A stretch of DNA of 64,000 nucleotides. It comes from Heterorhizobium halophytocola (GTDB lineage: Bacteria; Pseudomonadota; Alphaproteobacteria; Rhizobiales; Rhizobiaceae). The position numbers were made by a program, and so were the translations under genes. The notes below the pieces were generated by a model, which was given only the letters and a program-made list of their open reading frames with translations, ran no database searches and was not told the origin of the DNA. Of this stretch, positions 53,362-61,411 are shown piece after piece; positions within the stretch are counted from its first letter, which is position 1, and the number at the start of each line of letters is the position of its first letter. The DNA is taken from NCBI RefSeq assembly GCF_017873095.1, contig NZ_JAGGJU010000013.1, positions 1-64,000 of the forward strand, read 5' to 3'.

Positions 53362-54816
53362 TTAATCTGCCTGAACCTGAACAATCTCGCCGGGCTTGCC
53401 GTCGGCCGAGGTGGCGACGACGAGATAGCGCTTCTCGTCCTTGTGCTTGGCTTCGACAATCTGCCGGATCGGACCGACAGCATTGACAATAGCCGAACCG
53501 GCCGGATTGGTCATGAAAGCAGAGAGACTCTGAAGCTCGCCGCTACCGTCTGGCTTGTCGGCAAGAGCCAGGATGTAGGGCTTCTTGGGATCCAAACCGG
53601 CAACTGCCGCCTGGACGACCTGCGTCAGCCCTTGATTGAACAAGGTCACGCTCGTCGCCTGCTTCTTGTTCTTGTCTCCCTTGGTTGCAAGCTTCAGATG
53701 GGCAGCATGACCCGCAGCACCGAGCTGCACGAGATTCTGCATGCCATCGCCTTCCGGCACGGCGTTCGGAACATAGGCGACGGCCTGGGGCGCCTGGCCG
53801 ATCGGGATGTTGACGATAACCTTATTGGTCAAAGTATCGATGACAGCAAACTGGTCGGCATTTTCGAGCCCAACATAGACCCGCGTGCCATCGCCCGACG
53901 GCCAGATACCGTGCGGCAGGTTACCGACCGGGATGGTCGCGACCTGTTCGAAGTTGTCGGTGCGGAACACCTTCACTTCGTTCAGGCCACCGACCGTCAC
54001 ATAAGCAAAGCTGCCGTTCTTGTTGACGACGAGGTTGACGTGGTTGGTGATCGGGCCGGTGTCGAGCGTCTTGATGAGGTCAAAGGGTGCCTCGGCATTG
54101 AAGACCTGCGTCTTGCCGACATCCTTCAACGTGAACCAGACCTGCTTGCCATCGGCGGAGGCGGCGATATTGGGGCAGAAAGGGCTTGCCTGCTCCACAT
54201 GGCCGACAATCTGATGGTCTGCGACGGTGACGACGGCGACATCCGGATTAAACGATGAGCAGATATAGCCGTACTTGCCATCCGGCGAGAAGATCTGCAT
54301 GCCGGGGCCGGGAGCAACCTTGATGCGGGTCTTCTCTTCGAAAGTGCTCGCGTCGATGACGGAGATATAGTCTTCGCCCCGCACAGTCACCCAGACTTCC
54401 TTCCCATCAGGCGTAAAGAAAGCCTCATGCGGGGAGCGGCCGACATAAGTCGTGTGCTTCACGGCATTGGTGGCTGTATCGATAAAGGTCACCGAATTAG
54501 AGCCGATCGAGACGACGGCGAGCGTTTTGTGATCCGGGGAAAACCCCAAGCCGTGGACGAGGACCTGGCCCTTATAAAGGGGGCTCAGATTGCCGGGCTG
54601 TGGATCGCCGAGCTTGATGACACCAAGCAGTTTGTTGTCGACCGGATCGGAGACCGACACCGTATTGGAGAACTGCTCCGCCGCATAGACGCGGTCCTTG
54701 TGGCTGATCGGAATGTCCGGATCGGAGGCGAGGCCGGGCGCCTGGCCGGCAAAGGCTGCCACGGGGGCAAGAATGGTGCTTGCCAGTAGCGCAAGGATCT
54801 TCAGGTTGGTTCGCAT
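53362..54816 (-). CDS. Periplasmic YVTN-type beta-propeller protein
   Basis: 484 aa with a signal peptide (MRTNLKILALLASTILAPVA...AFA). Repeated blades with VTFIDTATNAVKHTTYVGRSPHEAFFTPDGKEVWVTVRGEDYISVIDASTF and VRIYVGLENADQFAVIDTLTNKVIVNIPIGQAPQAV-like units identify a seven-bladed propeller; a ~120-residue C-terminal extension follows. Related proteins occur in nitrite/copper and surface-layer contexts, but function is unclear. It is 13 bp after the DUF305 gene and upstream of the sigma factor; it might act with the anti-sigma factor in sensing (inference). Confidence 0.88.
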   Translation of the reverse strand: MRTNLKILALLASTILAPVAAFAGQAPGLASDPDIPISHKDRVYAAEQFSNTVSVSDPVDNKLLGVIKLGDPQPGNLSPLYKGQVLVHGLGFSPDHKTLAVVSIGSNSVTFIDTATNAVKHTTYVGRSPHEAFFTPDGKEVWVTVRGEDYISVIDASTFEEKTRIKVAPGPGMQIFSPDGKYGYICSSFNPDVAVVTVADHQIVGHVEQASPFCPNIAASADGKQVWFTLKDVGKTQVFNAEAPFDLIKTLDTGPITNHVNLVVNKNGSFAYVTVGGLNEVKVFRTDNFEQVATIPVGNLPHGIWPSGDGTRVYVGLENADQFAVIDTLTNKVIVNIPIGQAPQAVAYVPNAVPEGDGMQNLVQLGAAGHAAHLKLATKGDKNKKQATSVTLFNQGLTQVVQAAVAGLDPKKPYILALADKPDGSGELQSLSAFMTNPAGSAIVNAVGPIRQIVEAKHKDEKRYLVVATSADGKPGEIVQVQAD

Positions 54817-54829
54817 GTCTCGGTCCTTT

Positions 54830-55333
54830 TCAGTTGGCCGGTTTCATCATCATCATCTGCATAGCCGGGGCCTTCGATGACGGCTCTTGGTCAGAGTTCT
54901 GTGCTGTCTTCGCATCGTTCGGGTCGACCTGCGTCGGCACCGCGTCGGAGGCGGGAAGCGGATCACCAAGCGCCAAGCGCATGGCAGCGATTTCCTGCTG
55001 CTGATCGACGATGATCTCCTGGGCTATCCGCTTGAGCTGCTCGTTGTTGCCGTAGCGCAGATAGGCAACGGCCATGTCGATCGCCCCCTGGTGATGCGGG
55101 AGCATCATCTCGACGAAATCGCGATTGATATCGCCTGTCGGCTTGACCGCCATGTCGTTCATCATTTTCACCATGGCTGCGTCGTTTTCCTGCAGGAACG
55201 GTGCTTCGTCCGTCGTGCCGGAAACGGCTTCATGATGGTGAGTTGGGGCATCTTGGGCAAAGGCCGACACTGAGACGACGGCGAGCAGCGATGTGGTTAC
55301 CAGAATGCGGGTACTGCGAAAGAAGGCGGTCAT
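54830..55333 (-). CDS. Secreted DUF305 protein
   Basis: 167 aa from MTAFFRSTRILVTTSLLAVV (signal peptide ending SAFA). The DUF305 core is NRDFVEMMLPHHQGAIDMAVAYLRYG...LKRIAQEIIVDQQQEIAAMR, with the conserved HHQ and the Met residues typical of metal-binding ferritin-like four-helix proteins. The tail ends in MQMMMMK, and a His-rich stretch (APTHHHEA) follows the signal peptide. DUF305 proteins often travel with copper-resistance genes. Its promoter (55371-55398) has the shared ECF-type motif. Confidence 0.9.
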   Translation of the reverse strand: MTAFFRSTRILVTTSLLAVVSVSAFAQDAPTHHHEAVSGTTDEAPFLQENDAAMVKMMNDMAVKPTGDINRDFVEMMLPHHQGAIDMAVAYLRYGNNEQLKRIAQEIIVDQQQEIAAMRLALGDPLPASDAVPTQVDPNDAKTAQNSDQEPSSKAPAMQMMMMKPAN

Positions 55334-55370
55334 TCTTATCTCCTGGTGTCTCTCGAAGAGTTCAGAAGGG

Positions 55371-55398
55371 TAGACACCGCGCATCCCGGATTATTCCG
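55371..55398 (-). promoter_or_regulatory. ECF-type promoter before the DUF305-propeller-sigma operon
   Basis: On the minus strand GGAATAA (55392-55398), 15 bp, GTCTAC (55371-55376), 38 bp before the DUF305 start. Same architecture as before copC and msrB, which points to recognition by the sigma factor encoded downstream. Confidence 0.75.
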
Positions 55399-55453
55399 GA
55401 CGTGCTGAAATTTTTCTTGAGGACGCCGAACCGGGTGGCGGCGTCCTGCTGCA

Positions 55454-56338
55454 TCAAGAAGGATCCATTGTTCCGAACGCGGCAACGAGCGCGATAACAA
55501 GCCCGCCAAGCAAGAGCTCGAAGGCTGCGCCTGCCAGCAATGCTGTTTCTGCAAACCGTCGCCTCCTCCGCAATAGGGGAACGAAAACATAGCGATTGAC
55601 GATAGCCGCGAGTGTCATGATCACGACAAGCCCGATCTTGACGAGGAGCTTTGTTTGATAAGGCGACTGCAGGTTTGTCGGCAGGTGACCGAGGACGAGC
55701 AAGATGTTGGCCACGCCGCTGAAGATCGCCAGTGCGACGGCAACGTGGCCCAGTGTCGAGAACCGGGACAAGGCGACTAATGCGTGAGGGCGCTGCGCAA
55801 CATCATGCGTCGCCGCCATCACAAATACAAAAGCGACAAGACCGCCGAGCCATGCTCCGGCGGAAAGAACATGGACGATGTCGACGCCTGCATGTAGAGC
55901 GCCGACAAGGCCGGTCGTCATCGCCGCATGCCCTGTGAGGGAAAGGCTCGCCAAGCAGCAGCCGGCCAGAACCGTGACAAGAGCATGGCGGCGCGGCTGA
56001 AGCCAACGGACCAGCCCAAGCAGTAGCGAACCACCGGCAAGCACATCCCAAACCCGCCCACCGCTCGTAAGCATGAGAAATGACCAGAGCGTTTGCGGAT
56101 CGACGGTCGCGTGCCAATCGGCGGTCACGACCGCGATCTGCGCAGGGACGATCGCCACGACGCCTGCGGCCAACATCATCGTGCAGAGTGCGGAGATGCC
56201 CGCTACGCGCCGCGCAAGTACGGGGCGTAGCGCTGGTGGTGTGACAGTGGACAAGAATCCTGTACATCCCCAGAGCAACATGAGGGCCGTGTCGATAGCC
56301 ACACGGCCCAAGATCCAAAGCCCTTGCGGATCAATCAA
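55454..56338 (-). CDS. copD: Copper resistance membrane protein CopD
   Basis: 294 aa with eight hydrophobic helices. The membrane region carries TGHAAMTTGLVGALHAGVDIVHVLSAGAWLGGLVAFVF, with the His residues conserved in CopD (copper-handling) proteins, and LLVKIGLVVIMTLAAIVNRY near the end. Moves copper across or along the inner membrane together with CopC. It begins on the stop of copC (four-base overlap). Confidence 0.9.
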   Translation of the reverse strand: MIDPQGLWILGRVAIDTALMLLWGCTGFLSTVTPPALRPVLARRVAGISALCTMMLAAGVVAIVPAQIAVVTADWHATVDPQTLWSFLMLTSGGRVWDVLAGGSLLLGLVRWLQPRRHALVTVLAGCCLASLSLTGHAAMTTGLVGALHAGVDIVHVLSAGAWLGGLVAFVFVMAATHDVAQRPHALVALSRFSTLGHVAVALAIFSGVANILLVLGHLPTNLQSPYQTKLLVKIGLVVIMTLAAIVNRYVFVPLLRRRRRFAETALLAGAAFELLLGGLVIALVAAFGTMDPS

Positions 56339-56703
56339 GGCTTGACCGTGAAGCCATAGCTACCGTCAGTCTTGTGACCGTCGGTGGAAAGAACATGCCA
56401 TTTCACGGTGTAATCGCCGGGCTTCAGCCTTGACTGCAGAGGAATGGTTAGGGTGTCGTCTCCGTTCGATAGCTGCGCCTTGCCCTGCTGAACCGGCGAA
56501 CCTGAAGCGTCCAGCAGATCGGCCCCGGAAAAGGCAAGGTTAAGACCCTCTGTGAAATCGAGGGTCAACACCGTCGGCGCGGTCGATACGACCGTCTCGT
56601 CGGCGGGGTTCGCGCTCTTGAGATGGGCATGCGCGAATGCTGGGCCGGCGGCAAAAAGGCCACCGAGGCCGGCGAAGGCGAGGAGAACAGAAGCATGTTT
56701 CAT
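56335..56703 (-). CDS. copC: Periplasmic copper-binding protein CopC
   Basis: 122 aa from MKHASVLLAFAGLGGLFAAG, signal peptide ending AFA, mature start HAHLKSANPADETV. The N-terminal His and the DGHKTDG His are the Cu(II) ligands of the CopC family; WHVLSTDGHKTDGSYGFTVKP is the standard end. There is no Met-rich Cu(I) loop, so a Cu(II)-only form is likely. The start at 56703 is chosen for the signal peptide. Confidence 0.93.
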   Translation of the reverse strand: MKHASVLLAFAGLGGLFAAGPAFAHAHLKSANPADETVVSTAPTVLTLDFTEGLNLAFSGADLLDASGSPVQQGKAQLSNGDDTLTIPLQSRLKPGDYTVKWHVLSTDGHKTDGSYGFTVKP

Positions 56704-56742
56704 TCGAGATGTCCTTCGATGCATGGAGTGATTTCCAGCGAT

Positions 56743-56770
56743 GTGGACATCCGGGAAGCGCGTTTATTCC
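56743..56770 (-). promoter_or_regulatory. ECF-type promoter before copCD
   Basis: On the minus strand GGAATAA (56764-56770), 15 bp, GTCCAC (56743-56748), 40 bp upstream of the copC start. Confidence 0.75.
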
Positions 56771-56828
56771 ACCGGCTTACGAAAATTGCCGGCGTGATGT
56801 CGCAGGAGTAAAAAAAATCGAGCCGGCT

Positions 56829-56856
56829 GGAATAATTCGAAGCCTGCGGTGTCTAC
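56829..56856 (+). promoter_or_regulatory. ECF-type promoter before msrB
   Basis: GGAATAA (56829-56835), 15 bp, GTCTAC (56851-56856), about 43 bp before the msrB start and back-to-back with the copC promoter. Confidence 0.75.
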
Positions 56857-56898
56857 TCATGCAGACGGCCCCAACCGGGCCACCTGGCGGCATTGGTG

Positions 56899-57405
56899 AT
56901 GGACATGAGACTCAACAGACGACTTCTTATCCTGGCAGCCGGCGTCGGCGCTGTCGGACTTCGTGTCGGTTTGGCGGCAATCTCCGGTACCGCGAGGGCC
57001 GCCGAGACTTTTCCCGTAAGCCACACAGATGAGGAGTGGCGGATGCTCCTCACCGGCGACCAATATTCGATCCTGCGGAAAGAAGGGACCGAATACCCGT
57101 TCACAAGCCCGCTGCTCAATGAGCACCGCAAAGGGGTGTTCAACTGCGCCGGTTGCGGCCAGGATGTCTTCTCCTCCCAAACCAAGTTTGAAAGTGGCAC
57201 CGGCTGGCCGAGCTTCTGGGCCCCGTTGAATGCTGGTGTGGTGGGAACGACCCGCGACATATCGCTCGGTATGATCCGAACCGAGGTTCATTGCAGCCGC
57301 TGTCGCGGGCATCTTGGCCATCTATTCGATGACGGCCCTAAGCCAACCGGTTTGCGCTACTGCATGAACGGCGCGGCTATGGCCTTTCGCCTATCGGTCT
57401 CCTGA
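56899..57405 (+). CDS. msrB: Exported methionine-R-sulfoxide reductase MsrB
   Basis: 168 aa. An N-terminal export signal with a twin-arginine-like start (LNRRLLILAAGVGAVG...ARA) precedes the MsrB domain. Zinc Cys pairs CAGCG (with C-x-x-C) and CSRCRGHLGHLF, substrate motif GTGWPSFW and the catalytic Cys in RYCMNG are present. It repairs oxidised Met in periplasmic proteins using reductant from the membrane or thioredoxin-like donors. The divergent promoter shares the ECF motif with copC, so Met repair is tied to copper stress here. Confidence 0.92.
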   Translation: MDMRLNRRLLILAAGVGAVGLRVGLAAISGTARAAETFPVSHTDEEWRMLLTGDQYSILRKEGTEYPFTSPLLNEHRKGVFNCAGCGQDVFSSQTKFESGTGWPSFWAPLNAGVVGTTRDISLGMIRTEVHCSRCRGHLGHLFDDGPKPTGLRYCMNGAAMAFRLSVS

Positions 57406-57516
57406 TCCGAGGGCCTTTTGTACTCGTCTATCCCGGAGGCGTGCTCACGACAGAGAGACTGCGCATCCCTCGGCCCAACCGGTTCCTGGACCAAGGGGTC
57501 CAAAACTAACATTCGG

Positions 57517-58503
57517 CTATTGCGGTGTCAGCACGATGCGGCCGTTCAGGTCGCGGCTCTCCATCCGTTCGTGAGCGGTCGCGGCCTCACTGAAGGGGAG
57601 CACATCGACGGGAGTGTCGCACAGTCCTGAGGCAACCGCTTTCAAGGCTGCCTCAAGGCCTGGTCGAATTGCCTCTGGATGCGACGGCAGAAAGGCTCCT
57701 GCATTGAAGCCGGCCACCGTCATGCTGCCCAGCCAGAGGTCGTTCGTCTTGACGGCATGGGTCCAGTCACCGCCAGCATTGCCTGCCACGATGAGACGGC
57801 TGCCCGGCTTCATCAGTGCGAAGCTTTGATCTCGGACGGCTCCGCCGACGGGATCGATGATGACATCGAACCTTTCGCCTGCGAGCACGCCGGGCAACTC
57901 GGCGGAATCGATGATCCGATCATAGGGCAGTTTCGTGTTTGCCGCAGCTTCCAGCTTGCCCGAACGGACCGTGCCAACGACGCGTGAAGCGCCAAGCTGC
58001 CTCGCGATGCCGGGGAATGCGGAGGCGAAGCCGCCAAGGGCGCCGTGTATCAGCACGCTTTCTCCCTCGGCGAGCTTGGCAATCAGAGCCAGCGCGACGT
58101 GGGCCATCGCGGCGTTGGGAATCATCGCGACAGCGAGAGCAGGATCGACATGAGAGCCCTCGATTGACACAACGCCCTGCACGGGCGCGATGTACACGGA
58201 GGCATACCCCCCGGTGCCGGCGCCAGCCGACATCGGCACGACCTTCTCGCCGATCGCAAACCCGGTTACCCCATCGCCGAGCGCTCGCACCGTCCCGGCC
58301 GCTTCCAGGCCGGGAACGAACGGCGGTTGCGCCATGCCGGGGACATCCTTGAACTGCCCCTGGCGGAAAAGAATGTCGATGAGACCGACTGCCGCGTGGC
58401 TGACGTCGATCGCAATCTGGCCCGGCCCCGGCGTGGGATCAGGGAGGTTGACCACTTTGAGAACACTGGGGCTGCCGAACTGGGCGGCTTGGATAGCTTT
58501 CAT
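57517..58503 (-). CDS. Zinc-independent quinone oxidoreductase-like alcohol dehydrogenase (MDR family)
   Basis: 328 aa. GroES-like domain with VGLIDILFRQGQFKDVPGMAQPPFVPGLEAAGTV, then the Rossmann motif ALGGFASAFPGIARQLGASRVVGTVRS (AxGGxAxxF rather than GxGxxG) and FDVIIDPVGGAVRDQSFAL. Zinc ligands are absent, so it belongs to the NADPH:quinone/enone reductase group. Only ~20 bp separate its start from a truncated LysR gene, so its normal promoter region is probably gone. Confidence 0.9.
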   Translation of the reverse strand: MKAIQAAQFGSPSVLKVVNLPDPTPGPGQIAIDVSHAAVGLIDILFRQGQFKDVPGMAQPPFVPGLEAAGTVRALGDGVTGFAIGEKVVPMSAGAGTGGYASVYIAPVQGVVSIEGSHVDPALAVAMIPNAAMAHVALALIAKLAEGESVLIHGALGGFASAFPGIARQLGASRVVGTVRSGKLEAAANTKLPYDRIIDSAELPGVLAGERFDVIIDPVGGAVRDQSFALMKPGSRLIVAGNAGGDWTHAVKTNDLWLGSMTVAGFNAGAFLPSHPEAIRPGLEAALKAVASGLCDTPVDVLPFSEAATAHERMESRDLNGRIVLTPQ

Positions 58504-58523
58504 TTAAATTGATCCTTTTTTGA

Positions 58524-59096
58524 CTGAGCAGGCTGCGGGAGATCGCGCCGGGGATCCGGCTGCGCCTAACGCCCTTTGGCAACGAGTTGGTGGAGACTGG
58601 CGCTGTCTCGGGTGCAACCGAAATCGTGCTCGGGAGGATCGTCGATCCCCCCGACAACATGGTGGTGCAGCACCTGATGGACGACGGCCTGGCCTGTGTG
58701 GTGAGGAAGGATCATCTGGATGTGAAGGACCACCTGACCCAGGAGCAGTACGAAGCAATGAAGCACGTCAACGTGCTGCCGCCCGGCCGGATGCGCGCCG
58801 GCCTTTTCCAGGCTCTGCAGCAGCGGGGTGTCAAGCGCGAAGTTGCGGTGTCAGTCACGCACTTCCTGGCGGTCCCGGAAATGATCGCCGTCAGCGACTA
58901 CTGCGCGACGCTGCCACGCCTGATCTGCCAGCGCCTCGCTCGAGACGAAAGGCTCAAGGTGTTGCCGGCGCCGGTCGATCTCGGCACGTTTCCGGTGGAG
59001 CTTGCCTGGCATGTGCGTTATCGCAGCGATCCGGCGCACCGATGGCTGCGGTCTCTGATCGCTGATGTGGCGAAGGAGCGCGGCCTTCCCATTTGA
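58524..59096 (+). pseudogene. LysR-family regulator, N-terminal half deleted
   Basis: Open frame from 58524 (LSRLREIAPGIRLRLTPFGN, then ELVETGAVSGATEIVLGRIVD) to 59096, ending ...RWLRSLIADVAKERGLPI. This is the effector-binding domain of a NodD-like LysR protein. The helix-turn-helix and linker (~110-120 residues) are missing; a TGA directly precedes the fragment. An ATG at 58641 or GTG at 58587 could start a shorter product, but it would not bind DNA. Confidence 0.8.
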
Positions 59097-59124
59097 GAAG
59101 GCCGTGCAGGATCGTCAGTAGCAT

Positions 59125-60534
59125 TCAGAGCTGAGGACGTAGTCCTCGCGTCGGGCTGACGCTCTCCAGAAGCGAGGCAACATGAAGGATGGTCGACTCC
59201 GCCTGCCATGCGCCGACGATCTGGACGTTGATTGGTAGACCTTCTTTGCTGGTGCCGAATCGCATTGAGACGCCGGGAAGGCCCGTAACATTCAAAGGCA
59301 CAGTGGCGCCCTGGAGATAGGTCGCATCGACCTTCTGACCGTCGATTACGAACTCTTCGACCCCGTGCCTGTGGGCGGGAATTGGCAAGACGTGAGTGAT
59401 GAGAGCGTCGTAGCGGGAGAAGTAATCGGCATAGCCATCACCTAAGCGCTCGGCGGCCTGTTCGGCGTCGATGTAGTCATCCATGGAGGTGTCGGGCAGG
59501 GACAGCATTGTCTTTGCCATCTTGTAGAGTTCGTCTTCTCGACGACCTGCGGTCGCCTCGCGGAAGGCGGGCTTCATCTCCATGACATGCAGACGGTTGA
59601 AGACGTCGAGGGCGAAGTCCTTCTCCAGAGCCGGGATGCCGACATGGTCGACCGAGACACCCAGGTCTTTCAACGCACCGGCAGCAGCCCGAACGGTGGC
59701 GGCAACTTCTGTATCGACGGGGCCGAAGCCCGGTCCAACCATCCAACCCACGCGAAGCTGCCGATATGGCAGTCGACCGATACCAGCATCGAAGGCAACG
59801 GCGCTTGAGGCGAACGCGTCCTGTCCATCGGCTCCTGCAAGCTGCGAGAAGGCCAGTGCGACGTCACGCACCGAACGAGCCATTGGACCGACATGCCAGA
59901 AGCGACGCGGTGCACGTGGCCAGATGCCGGTCATCGGTACCCGCCCATGGGTCGCTTTCATCGAGGTGATGCCAGTTTGTGCAGCGGGACCACGGACGGA
60001 GATTGCAAGGTCAGTTCCCAGGCCGATCGGCGACATGCCAGCAGCAATGGCCGCGGATTCACCGCCACTCGAACCACCTGGCGTGCGCTCCAGGTCCCAT
60101 GGATTGTTGGAGCGCCCGGACAGCAGGTTGTCGCTTTCAATCCAGTAGGAGAATTCTGGCAGGTTGGTCTTGGCAAGAAGGATGCCACCTGCCGCCTTCA
60201 TGCGGGCGACACTTGTGGCGTCACGGTCTGGCGTACGACCTTTGAAGATCGGCGAACCACGCTGCGTCAGAACGCCGGCTGTGTCGATCGAATCCTTGGC
60301 GGAAAACGGCACGCCGTGCAGTGGGCCCAACTCCTCCCCAGCAAGGACGGCGGCTTCTGCTCGGCGGGCGGCTTCAAGCGCTCCGTCGGCGACAGTCACG
60401 ATTGCATTGACCTGGGGGTCGACTGCCTGGATGCGGTCGAGATGTGCCCGAACGACTTCGACAGGCGATACGTCTTTATTGCGGATGAGTTCTGCCAGCT
60501 TGGTGGCATCGGAGAAGATCAGTTCATTGCTCAT
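59125..60534 (-). CDS. Amidase (amidase-signature family)
   Basis: 469 aa. Ser-cisSer-Lys hydrolase: Lys in VPFSAKDSIDTAG (~81), and the Ser pair in TPGGSSGGESAAIAAGM (~157) with TDLAISVRGPAAQTG following, where the nucleophile Ser is in AISVRG. Splits amides to acid and ammonia; the substrate is unknown. Divergent from a TetR gene, and the shared operators at 60551 and 60609 suggest that it is repressed by it. Confidence 0.92.
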   Translation of the reverse strand: MSNELIFSDATKLAELIRNKDVSPVEVVRAHLDRIQAVDPQVNAIVTVADGALEAARRAEAAVLAGEELGPLHGVPFSAKDSIDTAGVLTQRGSPIFKGRTPDRDATSVARMKAAGGILLAKTNLPEFSYWIESDNLLSGRSNNPWDLERTPGGSSGGESAAIAAGMSPIGLGTDLAISVRGPAAQTGITSMKATHGRVPMTGIWPRAPRRFWHVGPMARSVRDVALAFSQLAGADGQDAFASSAVAFDAGIGRLPYRQLRVGWMVGPGFGPVDTEVAATVRAAAGALKDLGVSVDHVGIPALEKDFALDVFNRLHVMEMKPAFREATAGRREDELYKMAKTMLSLPDTSMDDYIDAEQAAERLGDGYADYFSRYDALITHVLPIPAHRHGVEEFVIDGQKVDATYLQGATVPLNVTGLPGVSMRFGTSKEGLPINVQIVGAWQAESTILHVASLLESVSPTRGLRPQL

Positions 60535-60550
60535 GGCGCGGTCTCTCTAA

Positions 60551-60565
60551 CTAACAGTTGGTAGG
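60551..60565. promoter_or_regulatory. Probable TetR operator 1, amidase/TetR region
   Basis: CTAACAGTTGGTAGG, similar to the site at 60609-60623 (CTAACATTCGTTAGG); a palindrome-like CTAAC...GTTAG core. Confidence 0.5.
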
Positions 60566-60608
60566 CAGTGCAGAGCTAGCGCTTTACAAATTGTCCGTCA
60601 ACCCCTAT

Positions 60609-60623
60609 CTAACATTCGTTAGG
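60609..60623. promoter_or_regulatory. Probable TetR operator 2, amidase/TetR region
   Basis: CTAACATTCGTTAGG: CTAAC-N4-GTTAG is a perfect inverted repeat. It abuts an in-frame ATG at 60624, which favours the later start at 60645 for the TetR gene. Confidence 0.6.
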
Positions 60624-60644
60624 ATGAAGCGGAGTTTGGGAATT

Positions 60645-61211
60645 ATGTCCGGGAATGCGAGGGAAGCCATAGTGGCCGCAGGGCGTTTAAGCGCTCAAGC
60701 GCACGGCTATGGGGGGCTAAACATGCGCGAGCTAGCGGCCGAAGTCGGCATCAAGGCGGCCAGCATCTATCACCACTTTCCAAGCAAGGCCGATCTCGCA
60801 GCCGCAATCGCAAAGCGCTACTGGCAGGACACGAAGGCGTGGCTCGAAGACGTCGCCGACATAAAAAGCGATCCGAAGGCTGCTCTCCGAAAGTATCCGG
60901 AGACGTTCCGGATGTCGCTGGAGAACGGCAATCGCCTGTGCCTCGGTAGCTTCCTCGGCGCGGAGTACGACGATCTTCCTGAACAGGTCAGGACAGAGGT
61001 GCAGACCTTCGCTGACGTCAATATCGCCTGGCTAGCGGAACGGCTTGTCGATGCTGGCCTGGCAGATCAGAAGGCGAGCGCGGCGCGGGCGCGCGCGATC
61101 TTCGCCGCCGTCGCGGGAGCGCAGCTTCTTGCCCGAAGCCGGGCCGACATCTCGCTGTTCGACACGATGATCCAAAGCTATCAAGAGGCAGGCTTGTTGC
61201 CAGGCGGATAG
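60645..61211 (+). CDS. TetR-family transcriptional regulator
   Basis: 188 aa from MSGNAREAIVAAGRLSAQAH (60645, GGAG ten bases before). Helix-turn-helix: LNMRELAAEVGIKAASIYHHFPSKADLAAAI (residues ~26-56). Ligand domain ~70-188. Divergent from the amidase, and two CTAAC-GTTAG-type sites lie between. Likely an autorepressor that also controls the amidase. Confidence 0.92.
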   Translation: MSGNAREAIVAAGRLSAQAHGYGGLNMRELAAEVGIKAASIYHHFPSKADLAAAIAKRYWQDTKAWLEDVADIKSDPKAALRKYPETFRMSLENGNRLCLGSFLGAEYDDLPEQVRTEVQTFADVNIAWLAERLVDAGLADQKASAARARAIFAAVAGAQLLARSRADISLFDTMIQSYQEAGLLPGG

Positions 61212-61411
61212 GATTCCAGTCGATCTAAGCCGATCTACGTTGAACGGCCGCTCGGCACGCCGTCCCAACGTGGGGAGACATTGCGCTGGAACTTTGCAAC
61301 TCGTTATCGGGAAAGCCTACGACGCAAAAGAGCGAAATTTCAAACCTTAGTTTAGAGTCAAGCGGGTCGGTGGTTCGAGTTCCCAACTACATGGTGCAAT
61401 GAGGCTTCCAC
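61212..61411. other. Gap upstream of the sulfatase fragment
   Basis: No gene or RNA was found; the missing N-terminal sulfatase sequence is not here in any frame. Confidence 0.35.

Noticed and set aside
61365..61392. tRNA-like stretch (ggtggttcgagttcc)
   Set aside because: The TTCGAGT loop looks like a T-arm, but the bases on either side do not pair, and no acceptor, D or anticodon arm is found.
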